From positions 62,001 to 126,000 of the forward strand of contig NZ_LKBT01000008.1 of NCBI RefSeq assembly GCF_002699985.1: a stretch of DNA of 64,000 nt, written 5' to 3'. This stretch comes from Pseudomonas sp. ICMP 561 (GTDB lineage: Bacteria; Pseudomonadota; Gammaproteobacteria; Pseudomonadales; Pseudomonadaceae). The translations under genes were made by a program, and so were the position numbers. Each line of letters starts with the position of its first letter. Within the stretch, counting starts at the first letter, position 1. A model generated the notes under the pieces. That model worked only from the letters and a program-made list of their open reading frames with translations. It made no database searches and was not told where the DNA came from. Shown piece by piece: positions 8,454 to 16,862 of this stretch.

Positions 8454-9425
8454 TCAGCGCCGGGCCAGATTCTGCAGGGCCACAAGACGTCGCACTTCAG
8501 CCAGGTAAGCCTGATTTTCCTCAAGAGCATCCAGCGCCTGGTCGTAGCTGCATTCGATGAAACGAATCCGGCTGCCAATCGCTGCCTGACCCAGACGCCA
8601 CAGGTCTGCCTCAATCACGGTGCCGAACTTCGGATAACCGCCGCTGGGTTGGGCATCACGCATCTGAATGATCGGCTGGCCGCCGTGAGGCACTTGAATC
8701 ACACCGGGCACGATGCCGTGAGAGCGGACTTCCATGGCCTGCTCGGGCAGGATCGGCGTGCCTTCCAGCCGGAAACCGTAACGGTTGCTCTGTGAGGTGA
8801 TCTTCCAGTCATCGCTCCAGAACGAGGCGCGGGAATCAGCCTTGAATGCCTGGTATTCCGCAGCAGGCAATACGCGCATGGCGACAACCCCGTCAACACT
8901 GAGGGGCAGGGCATGAGTCGGGCTCAGTACACCAAAATCCACAGAGCGGGCGAGCAATCCTGGCGCAGCGGCAGCCAGTCGATCACCTTGCTGCAAGGCC
9001 CGGCCTTGAAAACCACCGAATTCGCCGCGCAACTGAGTGCTGCGTGAACCCAGCACCATCGGTACGTCAACGCCCCCCGCCAGACACAGGTAAGCGCGGC
9101 AGCCAGCAACCGGCTGATTGATCGTCAGCGTCTGACCCTTCAAGCCCTGCATTACCCAGTTTGGCGGGAATCCAACACCGTCCAGATCGGCCGCGCTGGC
9201 AGCACCGGTGACTGTAAAGGCGCAGTCTTCAAGCAGACGTACTTCAAAAGGGAATACCGGTATCTCGATGGCGGCTGCTTCTTCGGCGTTGCCCAGCAGA
9301 ATATTGCCGGTCGCGACCGCCAGGGTGTCCATGGCGCCGGAAGTACCCACGCCATAGCCCAGACTGCCAATGCGGCCCAGGTCCTGAACCGTGGCCAGGG
9401 CCGTGGCGGATAAAATCTCGATCAT
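8454..9425 (-). CDS. pxpC: 5-oxoprolinase subunit PxpC (biotin-dependent carboxyltransferase/KipA family)
   Basis: The 323-residue product begins [20 protein letters not shown] and contains GYGVGTSGAMDTLAVATGN, LAGGVDVPMVLGSRSTQ and HGIVPGVIQVPHGGQPIIQMRDAQPSGGYPKFGTV, all characteristic of the PxpC/KipA and urea amidolyase-related family. It partners PxpB, whose stop overlaps its start by 4 bp. Family members serve either in 5-oxoprolinase or fused to biotin carboxylases in allophanate/urea systems; the adjacent accB-accC pair leaves both readings open. Confidence 0.9.
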   Translation of the reverse strand: MIEILSATALATVQDLGRIGSLGYGVGTSGAMDTLAVATGNILLGNAEEAAAIEIPVFPFEVRLLEDCAFTVTGAASAADLDGVGFPPNWVMQGLKGQTLTINQPVAGCRAYLCLAGGVDVPMVLGSRSTQLRGEFGGFQGRALQQGDRLAAAAPGLLARSVDFGVLSPTHALPLSVDGVVAMRVLPAAEYQAFKADSRASFWSDDWKITSQSNRYGFRLEGTPILPEQAMEVRSHGIVPGVIQVPHGGQPIIQMRDAQPSGGYPKFGTVIEADLWRLGQAAIGSRIRFIECSYDQALDALEENQAYLAEVRRLVALQNLARR

Positions 9426-10093
9426 CGAATGATCCTCTCGATGCGAAAACGCAACAGATCCCCCGGCTGCAACAGCGCCGGAGGTGATTGAGCGGGGTCG
9501 AAAAACACCATTTCGGTGCGGCCAATGGTGTTCCAGCCGCTCGGGCCTGCGGAGGCAGAAACACCGGTCTGCACGCCACCGATGGACACCGCGCCTGCGC
9601 CAATACTCAGCACCGGCACTTTGCGCCGTGGCGTGGCAATGCGCGTATCCATGCCGCCCAGATAGCAGTAGCCTGGATGGCTGCCCAGGGCATACACCGG
9701 GTACAGCGGTTCGCTGTGCAGGTGCGCGATGGTTTCAATGTCCAGCCCGGTGTGGGCGATCACGTCGTCCATGTGCGGACCGAACTCGCCGCCATACACC
9801 ACCGGCAACTCGATTATCCGGCCCTCAAGTGGCAGCGGCTCGCTGGCTTCCCACGCTTGCAGCAAGCGCTCGGTCAAGGCGCTCAGGTGGCGCGGCGGGA
9901 CGTTGAAAGTCAGCATCAGGTTGTTCATGCCCGGCACCGACTCACGGATTTCCGGCCATTGCTCAGTCATCTGCGCCATGGCCCAGATCCGTTGTTGAGG
10001 GGCCAGATCAAGACTGCCGTGCGCTTCGAAGAGCAGGGCAGTGGTACCCAGCAAGCTGATGGTCGGACGTGTGTCCGGGAGAGCGATGCTCAT
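9422..10093 (-). CDS. pxpB: 5-oxoprolinase subunit PxpB (KipI family)
   Basis: The 223-residue product matches the PxpB/KipI family: [11 protein letters not shown] near the start, [57 protein letters not shown] and [11 protein letters not shown]. Its start overlaps the accC stop by 4 bp and its stop overlaps the pxpC start by 4 bp. In Bacillus subtilis the KipI homologue also inhibits a sporulation kinase, but here the operon setting supports the metabolic role. Confidence 0.9.
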   Translation of the reverse strand: MSIALPDTRPTISLLGTTALLFEAHGSLDLAPQQRIWAMAQMTEQWPEIRESVPGMNNLMLTFNVPPRHLSALTERLLQAWEASEPLPLEGRIIELPVVYGGEFGPHMDDVIAHTGLDIETIAHLHSEPLYPVYALGSHPGYCYLGGMDTRIATPRRKVPVLSIGAGAVSIGGVQTGVSASAGPSGWNTIGRTEMVFFDPAQSPPALLQPGDLLRFRIERIIR

Positions 10094-11442
10094 TGCGGGC
10101 TCCGTTGCTTTAACCAGTGCTCAAGATGATGAATGTCCACGCCACCGGCGCAGAACGCGGGGTCGTCGAGGATTTCCCGGTGCAAGGGGATGTTGGTGGA
10201 GATGCCTTCGACGTACAGCTCGCTGAGCGCCAGACGCATGCGTGCCAGCGCTTCTTCACGGGTCGCGCCGTGGCTGATGACCTTGGCGACCATCGAGTCG
10301 TAGTAGGGCGGTACGCGATAGCCCGTGGTGACGTGGGAGTCAACGCGTACACCAAAGCCACCGGGCACTTCCCAGCGGGTGATCTGCCCCGGCGTCGGCA
10401 TGAAACTGATCGGGTCCTCGGCGTTGATCCGGCACTCCAGCGAGTGACCGCTGGTGACGATATCCGCCTGACGTAATTCCAGACGTTCCCCACGGGCCAT
10501 GCGTATCTGCTGCTGAACGATGTCGATGCCAGTGGTCATCTCGGTCACCGGATGCTCGACCTGCAAGCGTGTATTCATTTCAATGAAGAAGAACTGGCCG
10601 TCTTCGTAGAGAAACTCAAAGGTGCCCACGCCGCGATAACCGATCTGCTGACAGGCCTTCACACAGCGTTCGCCCACATGTGCGATCAGTTGTGGATCGA
10701 TGCCCGGAGCGGGGGCTTCTTCGAGGACCTTCTGGTGGCGACGTTGCAACGAACAGTCGCGACTGCCCAGCCACACGGCATTGCCGTAGGCATCGCACAG
10801 CACCTGGATTTCCACGTGCCGCGGATGGCCGAGAAACTTTTCGATGTACAGTTCAGGGTTGCCGAAGGCCAGACGGGCTTCTTCCCGGGTCAGGGCAATA
10901 GCGTCGAGTAATTCCGCTTCTTGCTGGACCACGCGCATGCCACGGCCACCGCCGCCGCCAGCGGCTTTGACGATCACCGGATAACCGATTTCACGGGCCA
11001 CGGCGAGGATTGCCTGCGGGTCGCTGGACATGCTCGAATCAGGCCCCGGCACGCACGGCACACCGGCTTCGCGCATGGCCCGCTTGGCGGCGACCTTGTC
11101 TCCCATGGTGCGGATGCATTCAGCGCTGGGACCGATAAACGTCAGGCCTGCTGCTTTGATGCGTTCTGCGAAGTCTGCATTTTCGGACAGGAACCCGTAG
11201 CCGGGATGAATCGCCTGAGCGCCGCTGACCTGTGCGGCAAACAGCAGGGCAGCCTGATTCAGGTAACTGTGGGTCGGTGCAGCGGGACCAATACACAAGG
11301 CTTCGTCAGCCTGAGTGACGTATTGCGCGTGGCGGTCAGCCTCGGAGTACACGACTACGGTTTTCAGACCCAGACCCCGACAGGCACGCTGGATACGCAG
11401 GGCAATTTCGCCACGGTTGGCGATCAGCACTTTATTGAACAT
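10090..11442 (-). CDS. accC: Biotin carboxylase (AccC-like)
   Basis: The 450-residue ATP-grasp enzyme begins [17 protein letters not shown] and has the standard landmarks: [10 protein letters not shown], the glycine-rich ATP lid [16 protein letters not shown]...[40 protein letters not shown] and the C-terminal RINAEDP segment. It carboxylates biotin on AccB. I chose the ATG at 11442 because an AGG Shine-Dalgarno lies 8 nt upstream. Being placed in a pxp operon, it is more likely a dedicated paralogue than the fatty-acid synthesis AccC. Confidence 0.9.
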   Translation of the reverse strand: MFNKVLIANRGEIALRIQRACRGLGLKTVVVYSEADRHAQYVTQADEALCIGPAAPTHSYLNQAALLFAAQVSGAQAIHPGYGFLSENADFAERIKAAGLTFIGPSAECIRTMGDKVAAKRAMREAGVPCVPGPDSSMSSDPQAILAVAREIGYPVIVKAAGGGGGRGMRVVQQEAELLDAIALTREEARLAFGNPELYIEKFLGHPRHVEIQVLCDAYGNAVWLGSRDCSLQRRHQKVLEEAPAPGIDPQLIAHVGERCVKACQQIGYRGVGTFEFLYEDGQFFFIEMNTRLQVEHPVTEMTTGIDIVQQQIRMARGERLELRQADIVTSGHSLECRINAEDPISFMPTPGQITRWEVPGGFGVRVDSHVTTGYRVPPYYDSMVAKVISHGATREEALARMRLALSELYVEGISTNIPLHREILDDPAFCAGGVDIHHLEHWLKQRSPQ

Positions 11443-11468
11443 TGTGGGCACCTAAAAAATACGGGGGG

Positions 11469-11918
11469 TCAAACCAGGCGAAACAACGGCTGGCCGGATT
11501 CAACCTCGGTGCCGCCGCTGGCCAGGATCGCGTCGACAATGCCGGCGTGAGGCGCTTTGAGCGGGTGGAACATCTTCATCGCTTCAAGAATCGCCAGGGT
11601 TTGCCCTGCTTCGACGTTGTCACCGACTTTCACGAAAGGCGCTTCACCGGCTGCCGGGGTCAGGTGCAGTACGCCGTACAGGCTGGCCTTTACCTCACCA
11701 CCGGTTTTGTTTTTCTCCGAAGCAGGGCGGGTGACCTGGACGGCGGCTTTTGGCGCTGCCTTGGTGGGCGCTGTGTTTGCAGGTGTGCCCTGCACGGTGT
11801 TGCAACCTGTGGCATCTTTGAACAGGCGCAACGTGCTATCGCCTTCCGTGAGGCTCAGTTCGATCAGGTCGGACTCGGCCAGCAACTCGATCAGTGCCTT
11901 GATGCGTTCTTGATCCAT
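11469..11918 (-). CDS. accB: Biotin carboxyl carrier protein (AccB-like)
   Basis: The 149-residue product has an AccB N-terminus (MDQERIKALIELLAESDLIELSLTEGD), a low-complexity Ala/Pro/Lys linker and an intact biotinyl domain with ILEAMKM, whose lysine takes biotin. It would shuttle carboxyl groups from the adjacent biotin carboxylase (26 bp downstream) to an unidentified carboxyltransferase, possibly PxpB-PxpC. It is the first gene of the operon, with a Nac-type operator and promoter just upstream. Confidence 0.92.
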   Translation of the reverse strand: MDQERIKALIELLAESDLIELSLTEGDSTLRLFKDATGCNTVQGTPANTAPTKAAPKAAVQVTRPASEKNKTGGEVKASLYGVLHLTPAAGEAPFVKVGDNVEAGQTLAILEAMKMFHPLKAPHAGIVDAILASGGTEVESGQPLFRLV

Positions 11919-11963
11919 ACCCTTGCCTTTACCTTTGCAGCTTGCCGTATTGAATGAAGTTCA

Positions 11964-11992
11964 ATCTAACGAGGGCTGCGAAGGACCGCCAA
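11964..11992 (-). promoter_or_regulatory. Predicted sigma-70 promoter of the accB-pxpA operon
   Basis: On the minus strand TTGGCG (11992-11987) and TTAGAT (11969-11964) are 17 nt apart, giving a start near 11957. The layout duplicates that upstream of the SDR gene. Confidence 0.5.
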
Positions 11993-12012
11993 GACGGTTT
12001 GGCTGTGGGGTG

Positions 12013-12027
12013 ATAAGGCACGCTTAT
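12013..12027 (-). promoter_or_regulatory. Nac-type operator upstream of accB
   Basis: ATAAGGCACGCTTAT is a perfect ATAAG-N5-CTTAT palindrome (ATA-N9-TAT). It is centred about 63 bp upstream of the inferred start, the distance described for Nac-activated promoters. It overlaps the last codons of the LysR gene. Confidence 0.65.
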
Positions 12028-12938
12028 GACGCTGAGACGGTTTGAGCACGCATCTCTGCGACCAGCTCCAGCAGGATCGCCTTGACCGCCTGAGCCGGTA
12101 CCGACAAGGGCAAATGACCTGACAGACACAAGGCTAGCGGCGCCTGAATATCTGGCTCGACGATGCGCAACATGCGTGCTCCGGTGGCGGCGACCAGCAC
12201 CTTGGCGGCTGATTCGGGAAGGATGGTCGAACCAAAGCGTTCAGCTACCGCCGAGGTCAGGGTCGCCGACGATTCCACTTCGGCGACCACGTTTGCGCTC
12301 TGGCCAATGCTGACAAAGGCTTCGTCTACCAGCTTGCGCATGATGTTGTAGGGGCGGGGCAGGAGCATTTCCATGGGGGCCAGCTCGGCCAGGCCAATTT
12401 CATCACGTCCGTCCAGGTGCTCTTCAGCACTGACCAGATACAGGTTCTCCCGTAACAGTGGCACGAAGCTCAGGCCATGCACTTCGCGACCGCCATACAG
12501 CACGGCCATGTCCATGCGGCCATTCATGATCAGTTCGCTGAGGGTGGTGCCGAAGTTTTCATTGAGGTACAGGAGAATGCCCGGATATCGCTCGCGCACC
12601 CGTCGTAGCAGAGGTAGCGACAGCGTGGACGCAGCGGTGCCCGGCGCGAGCCCCACTGACACTTGGCCGGACAGTGCGTGACCGGTGTCGTTGACGTCGC
12701 TGATCGCCTGCTCACACTGGCGCAGGATGTGTTGTGCATGGCCGTACAAGACCTTGCCCGCTTCAGTCGGCGTCACACCGCGTTTGGTGCGAATCAGCAG
12801 TTGCTGATGCAGTTCGGCTTCGAGGGTTGCCAGCTGTTGGCTAAGGGCGGGCTGGGCGATATGCAGGACGTCGGCGGCTTGGGTCAGGCTGCCGATGTCG
12901 ACGATCTTAACGAAGTACTTCAGGCGACGGAGGTTCAA
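12024..12938 (-). CDS. nac: LysR-type regulator, Nac (nitrogen assimilation control) type
   Basis: The 304-residue product starts MNLRRLKYFVKIVDIGSLTQAA and continues HIAQPALSQQLATLE, QQLLIRTKRGVTPT and RQCEQAI, closely following the Nac protein of enterobacteria as I remember it; residues 1-60 form the winged helix-turn-helix and the rest the periplasmic-binding-like effector domain. Nac binds ATA-N9-TAT sites, and four such sites flank this gene, upstream of the SDR, accB and aminotransferase units. It is therefore the likely local regulator. It has the same orientation as accB, 105 bp upstream. No NtrC/sigma-54 promoter was recognised before it. Confidence 0.82.
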   Translation of the reverse strand: MNLRRLKYFVKIVDIGSLTQAADVLHIAQPALSQQLATLEAELHQQLLIRTKRGVTPTEAGKVLYGHAQHILRQCEQAISDVNDTGHALSGQVSVGLAPGTAASTLSLPLLRRVRERYPGILLYLNENFGTTLSELIMNGRMDMAVLYGGREVHGLSFVPLLRENLYLVSAEEHLDGRDEIGLAELAPMEMLLPRPYNIMRKLVDEAFVSIGQSANVVAEVESSATLTSAVAERFGSTILPESAAKVLVAATGARMLRIVEPDIQAPLALCLSGHLPLSVPAQAVKAILLELVAEMRAQTVSAS

Positions 12939-13009
12939 GAGGAGGGCTCATGGTGGGCTGACATCTGTTGGGTGTTAGCAAAAGCCAGGCCACCGGTGGA
13001 GAAGGCACA

Positions 13010-13343
13010 GGTATCTACATAACTTCTGTATTTGTGTACATATCCGTTATTGGGGTAACGGCTGGTATTGGTTGCGCTTTTACAGCGCCTCACTTTTGAT
13101 AGATCCGGAAGCCGGCCCAGACAAAAGTAAGCAAAACGCTCTTGCCCCACCACTCGGCACCTCGCTGGTGCTCGGTGTACCCGCCCGCAGATCCTGAACC
13201 GTGGGCCGCCGCAACGGGCCATCCATGGCCCAATGCGGCTAACCTGGCGTCCTGCCCCTCTTCAACTCAAGGGCGCCCCACGCTTCAGAATCTGCGTTCG
13301 GCCAGCGTGGTTTAACGGGGCGCCTCAGATCAAAATCAAAAGC
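13010..13343. repeat. Left copy of a ~300 bp inverted repeat element
   Basis: This stretch, read on the plus strand, matches the reverse complement of 13508-13815 in a series of long blocks: ACATAACTTCTGTATTTGTG, GGTTGCGCTTTTACAGCGCC, CAAAACGCTCTTGCCCCACC, GGCCATCCATGGCC and GATCAAAATCAAAAGC. The copies have diverged with indels between blocks. I find no convincing gene in it. Confidence 0.8.
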
Positions 13344-13390
13344 GCGGCGGCCTGACAGCCGACCTGGTTGTGCGGGTTTGCCGGGCATCT

Positions 13391-13476
13391 GTAGGAGCTG
13401 CCGAAGGCTGCGAAGCGGTGTGTCAGACATCGAATGCGTTGGATGTGGTGGCGTCTCGCGAACAAGTTCGCTCCTA
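13391..13476. repeat. REP-type sequence inside the inverted repeat loop
   Basis: The arm GTAGGAGCTGCCGAAGGCTG (13391 on), identical to the one at 619, faces a different arm ending GTTCGCTCCTAC at 13476. It occupies the spacer between the two large repeat copies. The arms do not pair well, so it is a mixed or decayed doublet. Confidence 0.6.
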
Positions 13477-13507
13477 CCGGTCCGCGGGGAACCGCTGCTT
13501 TTGATCT

Positions 13508-13815
13508 GCTTTTGATTTTGATCTTAAGCGCCCCGTTAAACCACGCCGGCCGGAATTCGACCTTGCTGTGTGGGGTGAACCGGCAGGGATGCCGGTTTAG
13601 CCGCCTCAGGCCATGGATGGCCGGTGGCGGCGGCCCCACGCAGCAAGGTCGGATTACGGGCATGCCGAGCCTAGGCGAGGCACCAAGTGGTGGGGCAAGA
13701 GCGTTTTGCTTACTTTTGCGCTCCATCAAAAGTGAGGCGCTGTAAAAGCGCAACCAATATCCGCCATAACACAGTAACGAATATGTACACAAATACAGAA
13801 GTTATGTGAATACCT
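13508..13815. repeat. Right copy of the ~300 bp inverted repeat element
   Basis: Inverted counterpart of 13010-13343. It contains short open frames (for example 13434-13745, ending LLRSIKSEAL) whose arginine/proline-rich products look like translations of repeat DNA rather than genes. The whole 0.8 kb structure lies between the LysR gene and the aminotransferase. Confidence 0.8.
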
Positions 13816-13840
13816 ATTCCCAAAGGTCTACCCCAAAACT

Positions 13841-13855
13841 ATAAGCCTTTGCTAT
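13841..13855 (+). promoter_or_regulatory. Nac-type operator upstream of the aminotransferase (distal)
   Basis: ATAAGCCTTTGCTAT keeps ATA-N9-TAT and the trailing GACC seen at the other sites. If TTGTGC (13877) and AAGTAT (13900) are the promoter elements, the site is centred near -64; the promoter elements are weak. Confidence 0.45.
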
Positions 13856-13946
13856 GACCAGACGCGTCACGGCCAATTGTGCCTGCCCAACGTACAGTAA
13901 AGTATGGCTTGTTCCATTTTGGTGCATAGGTGATCCATGCCCGGTC

Positions 13947-13961
13947 ATAAGCACTTCCTAT
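13947..13961 (+). promoter_or_regulatory. Nac-type operator upstream of the aminotransferase (proximal)
   Basis: ATAAGCACTTCCTAT (ATAAG-N5-CCTAT) is preceded by GGTC, giving GTCATAAG in the direction of transcription just as at the SDR and accB promoters. It lies 61 bp before the chosen start codon. Confidence 0.5.
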
Positions 13962-14022
13962 TAACCCAGAACGAAACTGTCTTATCTGCTAAAGGATGCA
14001 GCCTCGTAACGTAGAGCCTCGA

Positions 14023-15255
14023 ATGTCACCTCCGAGGATCACCACCTTGAACGCCTCCCGCATCGCCGCCCGCGTGCAACGCATCAAACCTTCGCCGAGC
14101 AGCGCCGCTGCCGACCGTGCCAACGAACTGCGTCGCCAGGGCAAATCGATCATTAACCTGGTCGTCGGCGAGCCCGACTTCGATACCCCAAAACACATTC
14201 GCGAAGCCGCCAGCGCCGCCATCGAAAATGGCGCAACACGCTACACCCTCAACGCCGGCACCCTTGAGCTGCGCCAAGCCATCGCCGCCAAACTGGCCCG
14301 TGAAAACAGCCTTGATTACCCGGCGTCGCAAGTGGTCGTCACCAGTGGTGCCAAGAGCGCAATCTTCAATGCGTTTGCCGCGACGCTCGGGGCAGGGGAT
14401 GAAGTGCTGATTCCTGCACCTTACTGGGTGTCTTACCCGGACATGGTGCTGGCCTGCGAAGGCGAGCCGGTGACGCTGGCCTGCCCGGAAGAAAACGGCT
14501 TCAAGCTCACCGCAGAGCAATTACGTGCCGCAATTACCGAGCGTACTCGCTGGCTGCTGATCAACTCACCCAGCAACCCGACCGGCGCCAGTTACAGCGC
14601 TGAAGAGCTGCGGGCCTTGGCCGACGTGTTGCTGGATTTCCCCGACGTGTTGGTGATGACCGATGACATCTACGAGCACATTCGTTTCGACGATGCACCC
14701 AACGCCCACATCCTGACCGTGGAACCGGCGCTGCGTGATCGCGTGCTGGTGATCAATGGTGTTTCGAAGACGTACGCCATGACCGGTTGGCGTATCGGCT
14801 ACGCGGCCGGTCCGGCTGACCTGATCAATGCCATGGCGACCTTGCAGTCGCAGTCGACCAGCAACGCCAGTTCTGTCAGTCAGGCGGCGGCGGTGGCAGC
14901 GCTGAACGGTGATCAGTCTTTTGTAAAAGAGAGCGTGGTGGTTTACCAGCGACGTCGCGACCGCTGTCTGGAACGGATCAACGCCATCGACGGCCTGAGC
15001 TGCCTCAAACCCAACGGCGCGTTCTACCTGTACGTCAACTGTGGGGCATTGCTCGGTAAAACCAGACCCGATGGCAAGCCCTTGGAAACCGACGCCGATG
15101 TGGTGATGTATTTGTTGGAAAGCCAGGGCGTAGCAGTTGTAGCCGGTACAGCCTATGGTTTGGCACCTTTCTTCCGGATGTCCATCGCCACGGCGTTGGA
15201 AACCCTGGAAGAGGGTTGTTCGCGAATCGCCACCGCCGTTGCAGCATTGGGCTGA
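14023..15255 (+). CDS. Class I pyridoxal-phosphate aminotransferase (AspC/AAT-I type)
   Basis: The 410-residue enzyme carries the fold-type I signatures of bacterial aspartate/aromatic aminotransferases: GEPDFDTPKHI, YTLNAGTLELRQAIA, TSGAKSAI, INSPSNPTGA, TDDIYEHI and VSKTYAMTGWRIGY, with the PLP lysine at about residue 249 (SKTYAMTG). The start at 14023 (MSPPRITTL) is chosen; an in-frame ATG at 13996 is also possible. Two Nac-type sites upstream connect it with the pxp/acc regulon, so amino-group transfer from or to glutamate would fit, but the substrate is not fixed by sequence. The MFS gene follows 9 bp later. Confidence 0.9.
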   Translation: MSPPRITTLNASRIAARVQRIKPSPSSAAADRANELRRQGKSIINLVVGEPDFDTPKHIREAASAAIENGATRYTLNAGTLELRQAIAAKLARENSLDYPASQVVVTSGAKSAIFNAFAATLGAGDEVLIPAPYWVSYPDMVLACEGEPVTLACPEENGFKLTAEQLRAAITERTRWLLINSPSNPTGASYSAEELRALADVLLDFPDVLVMTDDIYEHIRFDDAPNAHILTVEPALRDRVLVINGVSKTYAMTGWRIGYAAGPADLINAMATLQSQSTSNASSVSQAAAVAALNGDQSFVKESVVVYQRRRDRCLERINAIDGLSCLKPNGAFYLYVNCGALLGKTRPDGKPLETDADVVMYLLESQGVAVVAGTAYGLAPFFRMSIATALETLEEGCSRIATAVAALG

Positions 15256-15264
15256 GGCGCGAGC

Positions 15265-16800
15265 ATGACGACCCAAGTGAGCGCGCTGAGTTTCCGGCAA
15301 GCCTTGTTGGCGATGCTGGGGATCTCACTGGTGCTGATGCTCTCGGCGCTGGATCAGACGGTGATCGGCAACGCCTTGCCGAGCATTGTCGCCGAGCTGC
15401 AAGGGTTTGAGCTCTATGCCTGGGTTGCCACGGGTTATCTGCTGACCTCGATTGTCACCATCCCGGTGTTCGGCAGGCTTGGCGATTACTACGGTCGCAA
15501 GCCGTTCGTGATCGCGGCCACCATCGTCTTCACCCTGGCTTCGCTGGTCTGTGCTCTAGCCAACGACATGCTGGTGCTGGTGATTGGTCGTGCGCTTCAG
15601 GGTGTCGGCGGCGGCATGCTGATCGGGACAGCGTTCGCCTGCATTCCTGAGTTGTTCCCGGATACCCGGCAGCGACTGCGCTGGCAGATGATGCTCAGTG
15701 CGCTGTTCAGCGTGGTCAACGCTATTGGTCCCGGGCTGGGTGGTTTCCTGACCGAAGCTTATGGCTGGCGATCGGTGTTCTATCTCAATTTGCCGCTGGG
15801 TTGCCTGGCACTGTTTTTTGCCTGGCGTTATCTGCCGTATTACCGGCCGGTGCAAGTGACAGGCATTCGTCTGGACTGGCCAGGTGCTCTCTTGATTGCG
15901 CTGGCATTGGGCAGCCTGCAACTGGGGGCTGAGTGGATGGGGCATTCCAGCACAGCGTTAAGCGCCACATTGGGTTTGATTTGCCTGCTTTCTGTCGCGG
16001 CGCTCTGGTTCTGGGAGCGTCGCTGCAAATCCGCATTACTGCCCCCGGCGATGTTTGCAGTGCCGAGCCTGCGCATTCTTTTTTTGCTGTCAATGCTGGC
16101 CGGCGCGATCATGTTTACCTTGCTGTTTTACCTGCCGCTGTTGCTGCAGGGCAGCTACGGATACTCACCCAAGGACGCTGGTTTGTTGATTACGCCGCTG
16201 GCGTTGAGTATCACTCTTGGCGCGATCGTCAACAGCCGTATCGTGACCCGGCTGCGTAACCCCAATCTGTTACCGCTGGCCGGGTTCGTTGCCTTGCTGA
16301 TGGCTTGTGTCGGGCTGTCGCTGGTGGGGCGGCAGGCTTCTTTCAATACCTTGTTGATGTTGATTCTGCTGGCCGGTGTGGGTCTGGGATTCATCTTGCT
16401 CAACCTGACCGTCTTCACCCAGACCCAGGCTGAGCGGCAGTTTCTCGGTATCGCTACCGCGTTGACCCAGTCATTGCGACTGGTCGGTGGTTTGCTGGGC
16501 ACAGCGGCCATGGGCGTGCTGGTCAACCTGCTGTACGTGAGTCATTTGAATAGAGTGTTTCTGGCAGCGGGCCAGGAAGGAGAACTGGCTCGCTATATCG
16601 ACCCGCAGGTTTTACTCAATTCAACCCCGGCCGTTGGTGGCAATCATCAACTACTGGAGCTGGCGCGTGATGCGTTGGCGCGCTCGGTGGGTGTTGGTTT
16701 GTTGATGTGTGCCGGGCTGGGTGTTATCGCATTACTGATTTTAGTTCGCCTGGCGCCCGTCAAGTTGTTAGCTGCTACTCAATCTACTGCTTCGAAATAA
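15265..16800 (+). CDS. MFS transporter, DHA2 (EmrB/QacA) family
   Basis: The 511-residue inner-membrane protein has about 14 hydrophobic helices and the family motifs LDQTVIGNALPSIVAEL in helix 1, GRLGDYYGRKP between helices 2 and 3 and GPGLGGFLTE in helix 5. These proteins export drugs or metabolites using the proton gradient. GAGG lies 8 nt before the ATG. It follows the aminotransferase by 9 bp, so the two are co-expressed; export of the transamination product or of a toxic amino acid is possible but unproven. Confidence 0.9.
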   Translation: MTTQVSALSFRQALLAMLGISLVLMLSALDQTVIGNALPSIVAELQGFELYAWVATGYLLTSIVTIPVFGRLGDYYGRKPFVIAATIVFTLASLVCALANDMLVLVIGRALQGVGGGMLIGTAFACIPELFPDTRQRLRWQMMLSALFSVVNAIGPGLGGFLTEAYGWRSVFYLNLPLGCLALFFAWRYLPYYRPVQVTGIRLDWPGALLIALALGSLQLGAEWMGHSSTALSATLGLICLLSVAALWFWERRCKSALLPPAMFAVPSLRILFLLSMLAGAIMFTLLFYLPLLLQGSYGYSPKDAGLLITPLALSITLGAIVNSRIVTRLRNPNLLPLAGFVALLMACVGLSLVGRQASFNTLLMLILLAGVGLGFILLNLTVFTQTQAERQFLGIATALTQSLRLVGGLLGTAAMGVLVNLLYVSHLNRVFLAAGQEGELARYIDPQVLLNSTPAVGGNHQLLELARDALARSVGVGLLMCAGLGVIALLILVRLAPVKLLAATQSTASK

Positions 16801-16862
16801 TAAGAAACTCACTGCCCACTCCTGACTGCTTACAACACTTACTTACAGCTGAGGATATCTCG

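Noticed and set aside
13325..13792. Open frames of 103-155 codons in the inverted repeat
   Set aside because: They fall on repeat DNA and differ in frame between the two copies, with no ribosome-binding site or fold; I regard them as non-coding.
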